64,000 nt of DNA from Onstottus_B sp049273855 (GCA_049273855.1 JBASRN010000270.1:9342-73341), one strand, 5' to 3'. Shown: positions 24,591 through 32,046, counted from the stretch's first letter. Translations and numbers: made by a program. Notes: generated from the sequence alone by a model not told the origin.

Positions 24591-24599
24591 TGTGCATAA
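24591..24599 (-). promoter_or_regulatory. DnaA box
   Basis: TTATGCACA on the minus strand matches the DnaA box consensus TTATNCACA exactly. It is two bases from the DnaA-trio array, the spacing expected for the box that loads DnaA onto the trios. Confidence 0.72.
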
Positions 24600-24766
24600 G
24601 TGGAAAACCTGATCAAAAGTACTGATTTCTCTATTAACTACCTCGACTGGACTCGGAAGATAAATGGAGAAAAAGGTAAGTCCGACGAATAAGTTCAGAA
24701 CAAATCATATAAAGAGCCTAATTCCACAACGACATCAAAAGGAGATCTGTGGAATACGTCGCTAAC

Positions 24767-26149
24767 TCATTTCATGCTAGTAATTAGATTGTCTATAACG
24801 CTGTGGAAAACTGAGTCTTTATCTCGTAAGTTTGAGATCTTATTAATGCTGTGCAACACGGTGCTGTGATGTTTTCCTCCAAACTCCCTTCCTATCTCTG
24901 GCAAGCTGGCCGATGTAAGCGTCTTACAGAGATACATTGCGACTTGGCGCGGAAATGCTATTACTCTTGTGTTGCTCTTTGACTTGAGATCGGCAGCCTT
25001 CAAACTGTAATGTCCAGCAACAATTCTCTGGATCGATTCGATCGAAGGTGCGTCGGATTCAGACTCGATGATGTTTCTGAGAATGTCCTTAGCCAAATCG
25101 ATTCCTATCGGGAGCGCTTTAAGTGATGCATATGCAAGAAGCCTTACCAGCGAGCCTTCCAGTTCTCTGATGTTCGATTTAATTTTGCTCGCGATGAATA
25201 TCGCGACATCATCCGGGAGATCGATTCTCTCCAGTTCGGCCTTTCGCTTTAGGATTGCGACCTTCGTTTCGAGATCAGGCGGCTGAATATCGGCAATCAG
25301 ACCCCACTCGAATCTCGAATGCAATCGCTCCTCGAGCGTCGGGATTTCTCGCGGCGGACAGTCGCTTGATATGATTATTTGCTTTTGAGAGTCGTAGAGC
25401 GCGTTAAAGGTGTGAAAAAACTCCTCCTGAGTACGTTCCTTTCCAGCCAGGAACTGAATATCATCGATAAGCAGAACGTCGATGTTTCGATATCTGTCCC
25501 GAAACTTGATCGTCTGGTCGTATCTGATCGCATTTATCAGCTCGTTCATAAATCTCTCGGATGAGATATATGTGAGGCGCAGCGACTTATTCCTGGTCTT
25601 GATTGCATACCCAATGGCGTGCATCAAATGAGTCTTTCCCAGACCCACCCCGCCATAGATATAGAAAGGGTTATAGGTTTTGGCGGGCATGTCCACCACC
25701 GCCAGGGAAGCGGCGTGTGCGAACTGGTTACAGGAGCCCACAACAAAAGTCTCGAACTTGTATTTTGGGTTGAGCGGCAAATCTGACTGTTCGGGGACCA
25801 CCGGCCTGGGCGGATCCAAGGCTTGTGAAGATCGCGGCGAGCTAAGCGGCCTATCCAGACCCGGTACAGAATCTGTGTTCGACGTTTGCCTCCTATTGTC
25901 CCCCAGAAGGAACTCGACCTTATAGCCAACTAAGCCCAGCTCCTCAAGAGACTCTTCGATTACGTCGAAATAGTTGGTGCGGATCCAATCGCGAAAGATT
26001 TCGTTCGGAACCGTTAAATAAAGGGTAGAAGAGTCCTTGGCCGCGCGCAAAATCGGTCTAAACCACGTATCGAAGCTCTCGTGGTTTAATCGCTTTGAAA
26101 TCGCTCTTAGGACAGAAGAGAGGAGGTCTATCTGGACACCCGTCGTCAT
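24767..26149 (-). CDS. dnaA: Chromosomal replication initiator DnaA
   Basis: A 460-residue initiator that binds DnaA boxes and opens oriC. Domain I (LLSSVLRAISKRLNHESFDTWFRPI) is at the N-terminus, then a Pro/Ser-rich linker. The AAA+ domain has Walker A GGVGLGKTHLMHAIG, Walker B VLLIDDIQFLAGKERTQEEFFHTFN and FEWGLIADIQPPDLETKVAIL. Domain IV at the C-terminus holds the DnaA box-binding helix (SLPEIGREFGGKHHSTVLHSI). ATG at 26149 is behind GGAGGCGTGAA; an upstream start at 26188 is weaker. It diverges from parA. Confidence 0.98.
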   Translation of the reverse strand: MTTGVQIDLLSSVLRAISKRLNHESFDTWFRPILRAAKDSSTLYLTVPNEIFRDWIRTNYFDVIEESLEELGLVGYKVEFLLGDNRRQTSNTDSVPGLDRPLSSPRSSQALDPPRPVVPEQSDLPLNPKYKFETFVVGSCNQFAHAASLAVVDMPAKTYNPFYIYGGVGLGKTHLMHAIGYAIKTRNKSLRLTYISSERFMNELINAIRYDQTIKFRDRYRNIDVLLIDDIQFLAGKERTQEEFFHTFNALYDSQKQIIISSDCPPREIPTLEERLHSRFEWGLIADIQPPDLETKVAILKRKAELERIDLPDDVAIFIASKIKSNIRELEGSLVRLLAYASLKALPIGIDLAKDILRNIIESESDAPSIESIQRIVAGHYSLKAADLKSKSNTRVIAFPRQVAMYLCKTLTSASLPEIGREFGGKHHSTVLHSINKISNLRDKDSVFHSVIDNLITSMK

Positions 26150-26354
26150 TTCACGCCTCCCTATTAGGCACAGAGCATTCGCCAACAAAAGGACGAGGTT
26201 AGCCGAGCACCGAATGGGCGACCGCGCTCCTCGATAAAGCAGACGACAACAAAGGACCGGCTGTTGAAACTCGCGAACAGTATCACAAGTACCGAACTGT
26301 TTTCAATCCCGTCGCCTTGCGCTATATGAATAACTGCACCTTAATTAACCCAAT

Positions 26355-26372
26355 AACAGGGTTATACCTGTT
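26355..26372. promoter_or_regulatory. Inverted repeat AACAGG-N6-CCTGTT
   Basis: Perfect 6-bp arms around GTTATA, within the AT-rich part of the dnaA-parA gap. Could be an operator for dnaA or parAB. Its small size means chance cannot be ruled out. Confidence 0.35.
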
Positions 26373-26410
26373 TTAATCAAAATCTGGCCCAGATCACCGC
26401 GCAATGTAGA

Positions 26411-26426
26411 CGTTTCACGTGAAACA
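26411..26426. promoter_or_regulatory. parS centromere site
   Basis: The sequence contains GTTTCACGTGAAAC, the full 14-bp palindromic core of the bacterial parS consensus, and matches 15 of 16 bases of the long form (first base C in place of T). ParB loads here and spreads, and ParA moves the complex apart. The site is about 90 bp before parA. Confidence 0.93.
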
Positions 26427-26518
26427 GTGTTTGCCGTTATGGTAAAAGCTCGGGGTCTAGAGTTCAGAGATAGTTGCGACTGTTGGTCTGGGTTCGGTTT
26501 GTGGTATGTTACCAAGCC

Positions 26519-27301
26519 ATGCCCAGAATAATAGCCATCGCCAACCAGAAGGGTGGCGTTGGCAAAACGACTTCCGCCATAAACCTGGCAGCCAGCCTGG
26601 CAATTGCCGACCGACGGGTCTTGTTGGTTGACGCGGACCCACAGGGCAACAGCACCAGCGGACTGGGGTTACGGGGCACATTTCAGAATAGCCTTTATCA
26701 CTCGTTGGTCTCGAACCACTCGCTTGATTCAATCGTTTTGGCGAGTGAGTTATCGGGGCTATCGGTCATTCCCTCCGAGAAGATACTGGTGGCGGCCGAA
26801 ATCGAACTTGTTGGAGTTGAAGAGAGGGAATTCAAGCTCAAAAAAGCACTGGAGCCGGTCGCCGCGAATTATGATTATGTGCTGATCGACTGCCCGCCGA
26901 GCCTGGGACTCCTAACTTTGAACGCATTGGCTGCGGCCCACTCGGTGCTGGTTCCGATTCAATGCGAGTACTTTGCTCTTGAGGGAGTCTCGGAGCTTTG
27001 GGACACTCTGGTCAAAGTGCGTAGAAGTTTGAACCCAGCCTTGGCCATCGAGGGTTTTCTGCTTACGATGTTTGACGAAAGAACGAACCTCTCAAACCAG
27101 GTCGTATCCGATTTGAGGGGGTTTCTAGGGTCTCAAGTTTTTTCCACCGTGATACCAAGGAACGTTCGACTTGCCGAGGCACCCAGCCACGGCAAGCCGA
27201 TTGTGCTGTACGATGTCCGATCTAAGGGTGCCGAAAGTTACCTTCGATTGGCACGGGAGGTGATCGACAATGTCAAGACGGGCATTGGGCAGGGGGCTTG
27301 A
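26519..27301 (+). CDS. parA: Chromosome partitioning ATPase ParA (Soj)
   Basis: A 260-residue deviant-Walker ATPase that moves ParB-parS complexes. Motifs: ANQKGGVGKTTSAINLAASLA (Walker A with the signature Lys), VLLVDADPQGNSTSGLG and YDYVLIDCPPSLGLLTLNAL. ATG at 26519 gives MPRIIAIANQKGG, the usual N-terminus; an in-frame start at 26474 adds 15 non-conserved residues. parB overlaps its 3' end by 32 bp, so the two are translated together. Confidence 0.97.
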   Translation: MPRIIAIANQKGGVGKTTSAINLAASLAIADRRVLLVDADPQGNSTSGLGLRGTFQNSLYHSLVSNHSLDSIVLASELSGLSVIPSEKILVAAEIELVGVEEREFKLKKALEPVAANYDYVLIDCPPSLGLLTLNALAAAHSVLVPIQCEYFALEGVSELWDTLVKVRRSLNPALAIEGFLLTMFDERTNLSNQVVSDLRGFLGSQVFSTVIPRNVRLAEAPSHGKPIVLYDVRSKGAESYLRLAREVIDNVKTGIGQGA

Positions 27302-28133
27302 TGCGCTCTTCCCCCAGGCTAATCCTATCAACAACGATCTGATTGATTTGGATGTTGAGAGCATCGATCCAGGGGTCGAGCAACCTCGACGCGACTTCAA
27401 CGAGGAGAAACTGACGGAACTGGCCCGATCGATAGAAGCGAACGGTGTCATTCAGCCAATCGTGGTGCGCCGAGTCGGCGAGCGATTCCAAATAATCGCC
27501 GGCGAGCGCCGCTGGCGAGCTGCGAAGAAGGCCGCTCTGAAGCGGATCCCAAGTCTGATTCGCAATGTTCCGGAGGAGAATATCCTCGAGTTGTCCCTCA
27601 TTGAGAACATACAGCGCCAGGAGCTAAACCCGATAGAAGAGGCGAATGCGTATCGCAAGCTTCAGGAACAACTAGGCATTACTCAGGAGGCAGTGGCGCA
27701 GCGAGTTGGAAAAGACCGTTCGTCGGTGACGAACTCTTTGAGACTTCTAAAGCTGCCCGAGGACGTCCAACGACTAGTCGAGGACGCCAGGCTTTCAATG
27801 GGGCACGCTCGAGCGTTACTCCCTATCGAATCCGCCGACAGGCAAAGAGACTTGGCCGAAGAGATTGTGACCAAACTGCTTTCGGTGCGACAGACTGAGA
27901 AGTTGGTTAAGAATGAACTTGCCACAAATACGCCGCGTCAAACAAAGCCCGAGCCAAAAAACGATGGTGAAACTGCCAACATACTCGCGGCCGAGGCAAA
28001 GCTGAGCAGGAGGCTTGGAGCGCCAGTAAGGATCAGGTCCCTGAAAGCCGGGGGCGTGGTTGAAATTAGGTTCTCGTCGAGAGACGAACTTTCACGGATC
28101 TTCGATCTACTAATACGGAGGCCGCTGGAGTGA
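27270..28133 (+). CDS. parB: Chromosome partitioning protein ParB (Spo0J)
   Basis: A 287-residue CTPase and parS-binding clamp. It opens with RRALGRGLDALFPQ, then has the ParB/Srx domain with NGVIQPIVVRR and IIAGERRWRAAKKAALKRIPSLI, the helix-turn-helix GITQEAVAQRVGKDRSSVTNSLRLLKLP, and the C-terminal dimer domain. Start ATG lies within parA behind GGGAGGTGATC. The parS it reads is in the same region. The mobile element sits 311 bp downstream. Confidence 0.97.
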   Translation: MSRRALGRGLDALFPQANPINNDLIDLDVESIDPGVEQPRRDFNEEKLTELARSIEANGVIQPIVVRRVGERFQIIAGERRWRAAKKAALKRIPSLIRNVPEENILELSLIENIQRQELNPIEEANAYRKLQEQLGITQEAVAQRVGKDRSSVTNSLRLLKLPEDVQRLVEDARLSMGHARALLPIESADRQRDLAEEIVTKLLSVRQTEKLVKNELATNTPRQTKPEPKNDGETANILAAEAKLSRRLGAPVRIRSLKAGGVVEIRFSSRDELSRIFDLLIRRPLE

Positions 28134-28436
28134 AAAACTCTCTCAAACTGAGCCACTAACCCCAAAGTCCCTTTGCTACAACAAATGAGATTTTCTGCTC
28201 TCCTCGACTCATCGTTCTAATTACAACGATGACCGTCCTCCGCTGTTGTGATGACTTCCGAAACCTCTTCGTGAAAGTGATATCAACTACGCGAGTACTT
28301 TCGTGGATAGGACCGCCAATATTCCAGCAGCAGTGGTGCAAACAAGTTGATGTGGTCTGTTAGCACTTGTTTGACGTGAGCAGCGCCGAGTGGCTTCCAA
28401 TGCAGTCCAGTCAATCCAGGTAGCGACGCGTTGCGA
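28134..28436. other. Intergenic region before the transposon, no gene seen
   Basis: About 300 bp after parB. Joined with the sequence after the element (from 31161) it would make one uninterrupted gap up to the start at 31272. I see no ORF or motif, so the insertion appears to have broken no gene. Confidence 0.55.
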
Positions 28437-28444
28437 AAGCCGTT
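28437..28444. repeat. Target-site duplication, left copy
   Basis: AAGCCGTT, identical to 31153-31160. Eight bases suits IS1/IS1595-type transposition. Confidence 0.85.
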
Positions 28445-28473
28445 GGTAGTGTCCTAATTCTGTGTTGCTAGCC
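28445..28473. repeat. Left terminal inverted repeat
   Basis: 29 bp, perfect inverse of 31124-31152; begins GGTAGTGTCC. It would bind the transposase. Confidence 0.92.
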
Positions 28474-28519
28474 CTGAGATACTTGTTTCGCCTTGCATCG
28501 GTCGTGCTAACATTGGTTC

Positions 28520-28783
28520 ATGCCAAAGCGCCCAAGCAAGAGCGACCCGAGCCTTTTCGCAAAGAACGTTCTGGATCACATCATCAGCAAGTACGATCCA
28601 GAGGCAGTTGAATCGGTCTTTGTAGCTGATAGTGCTAGCGAGAAGCCCGCCAAGAACCCCGCTGCCGTCGCCCTGGGCAAGCTCGGAGGCTCCAAGGGCG
28701 GTCGCGCTAGGGCCGCTAGTCTTTCACCTCGCAAGCGCAAGCAGATCGCCAAGAAAGCAGCTAAGGCGCGATGGAGCAAATGA
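28520..28783 (+). CDS. Small basic passenger protein (KNPAAVALGKLGGSKGGRARA type)
   Basis: An 87-residue lysine-, arginine- and alanine-rich protein. The N-terminal half is ordinary (SDPSLFAKNVLDHIISKYDPEAVESVFVAD). The C-terminal half, NPAAVALGKLGGSKGGRARAASLSPRKRKQIAKKAAKARW, is a pattern seen in many small bacterial proteins and predicts a basic helical nucleic-acid-binding tail. Its stop overlaps the next gene as ATGA. Its function is unknown; position in the element suggests accessory or defence cargo. Confidence 0.72.
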   Translation: MPKRPSKSDPSLFAKNVLDHIISKYDPEAVESVFVADSASEKPAKNPAAVALGKLGGSKGGRARAASLSPRKRKQIAKKAAKARWSK

Positions 28784-29130
28784 TGAATATAGAGAACCGA
28801 ACCGTCATAACGGGCTTCGCTCAGCAGACCCATACAGTCGAATATAGCCCAGCGCAACTGATGTTAGGATTCAGTCAACTCTCAGGACGCATTACAGGCA
28901 CTGATCGCGAAGAAAGTGTGAGAAGTACCGTTATACTTCTTGCGAGCAGTATAACCGCTTGGAGCATTGATAATACACCACTGCTAGTCACGGAAGCAGA
29001 AATAGGCAAATTACCGGACAACCTTATCGGCTTCATTTTTAGTGAGATCAGCCAAGATACGGCACGCTTCATGGAGCAGTTCGCTGCCAACTTTAACATA
29101 CTCCTCAAAGGCGATCCCGACGGCGGCTGA
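28780..29130 (+). CDS. Passenger protein of unknown function, 116 residues
   Basis: Coupled to the preceding gene by ATGA overlap, with GGAG just upstream. The product MMNIENRTVITGFAQQTHTVEYSPAQ... has alternating polar and hydrophobic stretches (RSTVILLASSITAWSIDNTPLLVTEAEIGKLPDNLIGFIFSEI) and no membrane segment or known motif. The IGKLPDNLI-type tail is faintly like phage tail-assembly chaperones, but that is too weak to call. With the 87-residue protein it forms a two-gene unit that could be a toxin-antitoxin or similar pair. Confidence 0.6.
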   Translation: MMNIENRTVITGFAQQTHTVEYSPAQLMLGFSQLSGRITGTDREESVRSTVILLASSITAWSIDNTPLLVTEAEIGKLPDNLIGFIFSEISQDTARFMEQFAANFNILLKGDPDGG

Positions 29131-29220
29131 TGGCCCTGGCCCCGGTTCTGACGATTGCTTAATCACTTGAAACCTCATTCTTACCCCCTCCTTTTTTTCT
29201 TACGTAGCAACGCAATTTTG

Positions 29221-29248
29221 TTGACAATGCTTAGGCGTCTATGCTAAT
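29221..29248 (+). promoter_or_regulatory. Promoter of the transposase gene
   Basis: TTGACA at 29221-29226 and GCTAAT at 29243-29248, spaced by 16 bp and with an upstream TG. The transposase ATG is 29 bp further on. The -35 box is a perfect match to the sigma-70 consensus. Confidence 0.55.
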
Positions 29249-29276
29249 CTCGTGTTGCTCGGAAAGGGGCAACGAA

Positions 29277-30221
29277 ATGAACTGCCAAGATTGCAAAGCG
29301 CCGTCAAAGAAATTCGGGAAAGACCGCAAGGGAAATCAGCGTTTCCGCTGCCTGTCTTGCGGAAAGACGTTTAGCGAGCCGCGCCCGCGTCTCTTGGGGA
29401 ACATGACGCTAGACGAAAACAAAGCGATTGATTGCCTCAGGCTCTTGGTCGAGGGCAATTCGATTCGGAGCATAGAGAGGTTTACCGGCGTTCATCGCAA
29501 TACGATTATGAGCCTTCTTGAGCTAGCGGGCGAACGATGCGAAAAGCTGATGGAAGATCGCATCAAGCACCTATCTGTTAATGACGTTCAATGCGATGAA
29601 GTTTGGGGCTACGTTGGAATGAAAGAGCGAACCAAGGCTCGCAAGGGCGTTGATGACGATAACCTTGGCGATGCTTGGACGTTCACCGCGATTGAACGCA
29701 ATACCAAAATGATTCTTGCCTTTCACCTTGGCCGAAGAACGGAAGCCGATACGATTGCTTTCACTGAGAAGTTGGCCCACGCAACTAAGGGCAGTTTTCA
29801 AATCACAACAGACGGATTCAGACCGTATCAACACGCAGTTGTTATGAGTCTCGGAGCGCAGCGCGTAGACTTCGCGCAACTTGTTAAGCTCTACTCCAGC
29901 ACACCGGAAGGGCCGCAGACTCGCTACTCCCCGGCTGAGTGTACTGGAGCCCGTAAGGTTCCGATCTACGGTAGTCCTGATATGGACAAGGTTTCCACTT
30001 CGCATATCGAACGCCACAATCTTTCGATCAGAATGAGTACTCGAAGAATGACAAGACTCACTAATGCGTTCTCAAAGTCTTGGAAGAATCATCAAGCGGC
30101 TCTTGCAGTTTATCTTGCCTACTACAATTTTTGTCGCGTACATCAAACGCTAAGAATCACTCCAGCAATGGAGGCAAACATTACAGATCACGTCTGGACA
30201 ATGCGCGAGCTACTAGGCTAA
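29277..30221 (+). CDS. IS1-type DDE transposase with N-terminal zinc ribbon
   Basis: A 314-residue transposase. The N-terminal zinc ribbon MNCQDCKAPSKKFG...FRCLSCGKTF resembles InsA. A helix-turn-helix follows (LLVEGNSIRSIERFTGVHRNTIMSLL). The DDE catalytic core shows Asp in VQCDEVWGYVG, Asp in QITTDGFRPYQ and Glu in SHIERHNLSIRMSTRRMTRLTNAFSK. The C-terminus YYNFCRVHQTLRITPAME is the family's usual end. Unlike classic IS1 it is a single ORF without frameshift. Start ATG 29277 follows AAAGGGG. It presumably moves the whole 2.7-kb element. Confidence 0.92.
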   Translation: MNCQDCKAPSKKFGKDRKGNQRFRCLSCGKTFSEPRPRLLGNMTLDENKAIDCLRLLVEGNSIRSIERFTGVHRNTIMSLLELAGERCEKLMEDRIKHLSVNDVQCDEVWGYVGMKERTKARKGVDDDNLGDAWTFTAIERNTKMILAFHLGRRTEADTIAFTEKLAHATKGSFQITTDGFRPYQHAVVMSLGAQRVDFAQLVKLYSSTPEGPQTRYSPAECTGARKVPIYGSPDMDKVSTSHIERHNLSIRMSTRRMTRLTNAFSKSWKNHQAALAVYLAYYNFCRVHQTLRITPAMEANITDHVWTMRELLG

Positions 30222-30249
30222 AGCGCGCTTGCCTTTGTTGCCAATATGA

Positions 30250-30255
30250 TATAAT
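30250..30255 (+). promoter_or_regulatory. -10 box of the DUF5678 gene promoter
   Basis: A perfect TATAAT 31 bp before the DUF5678 start. A recognisable -35 is weak (TTGCCT or CTTGCC near 30228-30234). It suggests that the protease pair has its own promoter inside the element. Confidence 0.5.
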
Positions 30256-30286
30256 AACAGAACCTCTCATTTAGGGGGTTTAGGCC

Positions 30287-30523
30287 ATGTTTAAAGACGA
30301 ACTAGAATACTTTGTTGCTCATCAAGAAGAACTAGTCGAAAAGTATCAAGGTAAAGTATTGGTTATAAAAGGAAACGAGCTATTAGGCGTCTATGATGAC
30401 GCTCTCGAAGCGTATCTTGAAGCGCAAAAACGGTATGAGCTTGGGACGTTTATGATCCAAGCTTGTGAGCCAGGACCACAAGCGTATAGCGTTACCATTG
30501 GTTCGATACAATCGTTTACCTAA
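30287..30523 (+). CDS. DUF5678-family small protein, partner of the retropepsin-like gene
   Basis: A 78-residue protein: YFVAHQEELVEKYQGKVLVIKGNELLGVYDDALEAYLEAQKRYELGTFMIQACEPGPQAYSVTIGS. This is the DUF5678 pattern, a small alpha/beta fold without known activity. Its stop TAA is followed at once by the ATG of the aspartic protease-like gene, and in my memory of genomes the two families commonly occur as neighbours. A regulator or substrate of the protease is a fair inference. Ribosome site TAGGGGG is strong. Confidence 0.78.
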   Translation: MFKDELEYFVAHQEELVEKYQGKVLVIKGNELLGVYDDALEAYLEAQKRYELGTFMIQACEPGPQAYSVTIGSIQSFT

Positions 30524-31129
30524 ATGACTAATCCGCAGATTCGTCATATTCTTGCTTTCACTACCACGTTCCCCGGTCTTACAGATCGCATTATCACCGA
30601 AGTAAAGCTAACCCAAGCGTTTGATCCAAACACGCCACCAAATCCCATACCGGCGCTCATAGCAACAGCTGCATTATGGGATACAGGGGCAACTAGGAGC
30701 GTCATCACCCCGAGTATTGCGGCAGATCTGAAACTTGTTCCAACGGGAACCGTGATGATGAATTCTGCGCATGGTTCCAAACAATGCAACACGTATCTAG
30801 TTAACCTTTACTTGCCCAACGGCGCTGCGATTTATGGTGTTCCCGTTAGCGAATGCACGGACACTGCTCACTTTGGAGCGATCATCGGAATGGACATTAT
30901 TGCGATGGGCGACTTCTCGATTACGAATGTAAATCGCAAGACGATAGTTTCCTTCCGCATCCCGTCTATTGCCACCGTGGACTACGTCGCCGACGTCAAG
31001 AAACTGAAGGCAGAACAAGAAAGGCTGGAGAACGCAAAGCCGATTCGCAATAAGGGTCCGCGTGTCGGGCGCAATGACCCATGTCCCTGCGGATCGGGGA
31101 AGAAGTACAAGAAATGCTGCGGCGGCTAG
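30524..31129 (+). CDS. Retropepsin-like aspartic protease with C-terminal SEC-C zinc motif
   Basis: A 201-residue protein. The aspartic protease motif LWDTGATRSVITPSIAADLKL near residues 50-70 and the flap-and-second-half region FGAIIGMDIIAMGDFSITN fit a single retropepsin lobe, which would act as a homodimer. The C-terminus GRNDPCPCGSGKKYKKCCG is a SEC-C zinc-binding motif, as in SecA tails. It starts one base after the DUF5678 stop. Its last codons and stop TAG lie inside the right terminal repeat, so the gene belongs to the element. Substrate and role are unknown. Confidence 0.82.
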   Translation: MTNPQIRHILAFTTTFPGLTDRIITEVKLTQAFDPNTPPNPIPALIATAALWDTGATRSVITPSIAADLKLVPTGTVMMNSAHGSKQCNTYLVNLYLPNGAAIYGVPVSECTDTAHFGAIIGMDIIAMGDFSITNVNRKTIVSFRIPSIATVDYVADVKKLKAEQERLENAKPIRNKGPRVGRNDPCPCGSGKKYKKCCGG

Positions 31130-31152
31130 CAACACAGAATTAGGACACTACC
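31124..31152. repeat. Right terminal inverted repeat
   Basis: 29 bp, perfect inverse of 28445-28473. It also encodes the last codons and stop of the protease-like gene. Confidence 0.92.
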
Positions 31153-31160
31153 AAGCCGTT
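31153..31160. repeat. Target-site duplication, right copy
   Basis: AAGCCGTT, identical to 28437-28444. Confidence 0.85.
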
Positions 31161-31271
31161 GGCAAACATCTCTGCGCTGCTGTATAAATGACTGGCTCTA
31201 GAACTTTCGTCATTCTCCAGCGTAGATTGGCTTGAGTTCCGACACTAACCCCGTTTACCAGGAGACAAAAA

Positions 31272-32027
31272 ATGCGCGCACGAATGATGATGACTCTGCT
31301 GTCAATTGCGCTGCTGGTGACCTTCTCTTCGGTCGCATCAGCGCGAGCGTTTAGTAATGAATCTAATCAAGCCTCGCCTACGGACAACCTTTCTGGCAAG
31401 TACGAGGGAGTAGCGAAGAGCGATCAGCTTGGAGACATCCCTCTTACGGTTGAGATCAAGAATGACAACGGCAAGTTGTCGGGCAAGATCGACACGCCGC
31501 AGGGTCCGGCGGCGATCACAAGCGGCACTTACGCGGACGGAAAGGTCACGATGAAGTTTGACGCCGGTGGAAACGAAGGCACCGTCACCGCAACAGTCGC
31601 CGGCGACAAGATCACCGGCAAGTGGGAGCTTGCTGGACAGGGCGGACCGCTCGAGCTGAAGCGAGCAAGTATGGTCGCAGCCTCGCCTTCGGCGAGCGCC
31701 GCGAGCGGAGGCTCAGCCGCGGTCCCAGCGGCAGGCGACGTGGTATCCGGAGACTGGGACGCGTCAGCCGACGCGCAAGGCACGGCCATACCGTTCACTC
31801 TGAAACTCAAGCTGGACGGCGACAAGGTGACCGGCACTTCCGACTCGGCCCAGGGTTCGGCGCCGCTAAGCAAGGGGACTTATGCCGCTGGCAAACTGAG
31901 CTTCACGCTTGACACCCCGAACGGCGCTATCGGAATGACCGGGATGATCAAAGACGGCAAGATTGTCGGCGAGTTCGACTTTGCCGGTCAGATGACTGGG
32001 AAGTGGGAAGCGACCAAGAAGAAGTAG
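31272..32027 (+). CDS. Exported two-repeat beta-rich protein
   Basis: A 251-residue protein with a signal peptide (MMTLLSIALLVTFSSVASARA). The mature part has two copies of one beta-rich repeat: residues about 40-140 (SGKYEGVAKSDQLGDIPLTVEIKNDNGKLSGKIDTPQG...ITGKWEL) and 160-250 (SGDWDASADAQGTAIPFTLKLKLDGDKVTGTSDSAQG...MTGKWEATKKK), joined by an Ala/Ser/Pro linker. Function is unknown; such proteins are frequent in Acidobacteriota. ATG follows CCAGGAGAC. Confidence 0.75.
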   Translation: MRARMMMTLLSIALLVTFSSVASARAFSNESNQASPTDNLSGKYEGVAKSDQLGDIPLTVEIKNDNGKLSGKIDTPQGPAAITSGTYADGKVTMKFDAGGNEGTVTATVAGDKITGKWELAGQGGPLELKRASMVAASPSASAASGGSAAVPAAGDVVSGDWDASADAQGTAIPFTLKLKLDGDKVTGTSDSAQGSAPLSKGTYAAGKLSFTLDTPNGAIGMTGMIKDGKIVGEFDFAGQMTGKWEATKKK

Positions 32028-32046
32028 GCGAGGGGTTGATGTTTGA

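Larger units (their letters stand above)
24506..24766. other. Putative replication origin (oriC) between dnaA and dnaN
   Basis: A 261-bp AT-rich gap. On the minus strand it reads DnaA box TTATGCACA, then GC, then five CTA triplets, then an AT-rich stretch. This is the order of a DnaA-box/DnaA-trio unwinding element known from Bacillus subtilis. Weaker DnaA-like boxes are present: TTTTCCACT beside the main box (24601-24609), TTTTCCACA just inside the dnaA 3' end near 24802, and TATTCCACA near 24749-24757. Location next to dnaA, dnaN and parAB supports the call. Cumulative GC skew was not computed. Confidence 0.75.
26150..26518. other. Divergent dnaA-parA intergenic region with parS and an inverted repeat
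   Basis: 369 bp that hold the promoters of dnaA (leftward) and parAB (rightward). The right half is AT-rich (26320-26380, including TTAATTAA). It carries a parS site and AACAGG-N6-CCTGTT. I saw no clear consensus DnaA box here, so the origin is placed on the other side of dnaA. Confidence 0.7.
28445..31152. mobile_element. IS1-type transposon with passenger genes
   Basis: A 2,708-bp element with 29-bp perfect terminal inverted repeats (starting GGTAGTGTCC and ending at GCTAGCC) at 28445-28473 and 31124-31152. It is flanked by an 8-bp direct repeat AAGCCGTT at 28437-28444 and 31153-31160. Both ends and the target duplication are intact, so the insertion is recent. It carries, left to right, an 87-residue basic protein, a 116-residue protein, a DDE transposase with zinc ribbon, a DUF5678 protein and a retropepsin-like/SEC-C protein, all on the plus strand. 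Codon use looks more AT-rich than the flanks. Confidence 0.93.

Noticed and set aside
26150..26518. oriC in the dnaA-parA gap
   Set aside because: It is AT-rich and holds parS, but I found no clear DnaA box or trio array; the dnaA-dnaN gap has both.
28134..28436. Gene broken by the transposon
   Set aside because: Rejoining 28134-28444 to 31161-31271 gave no reading frame with a ribosome site or recognisable content.
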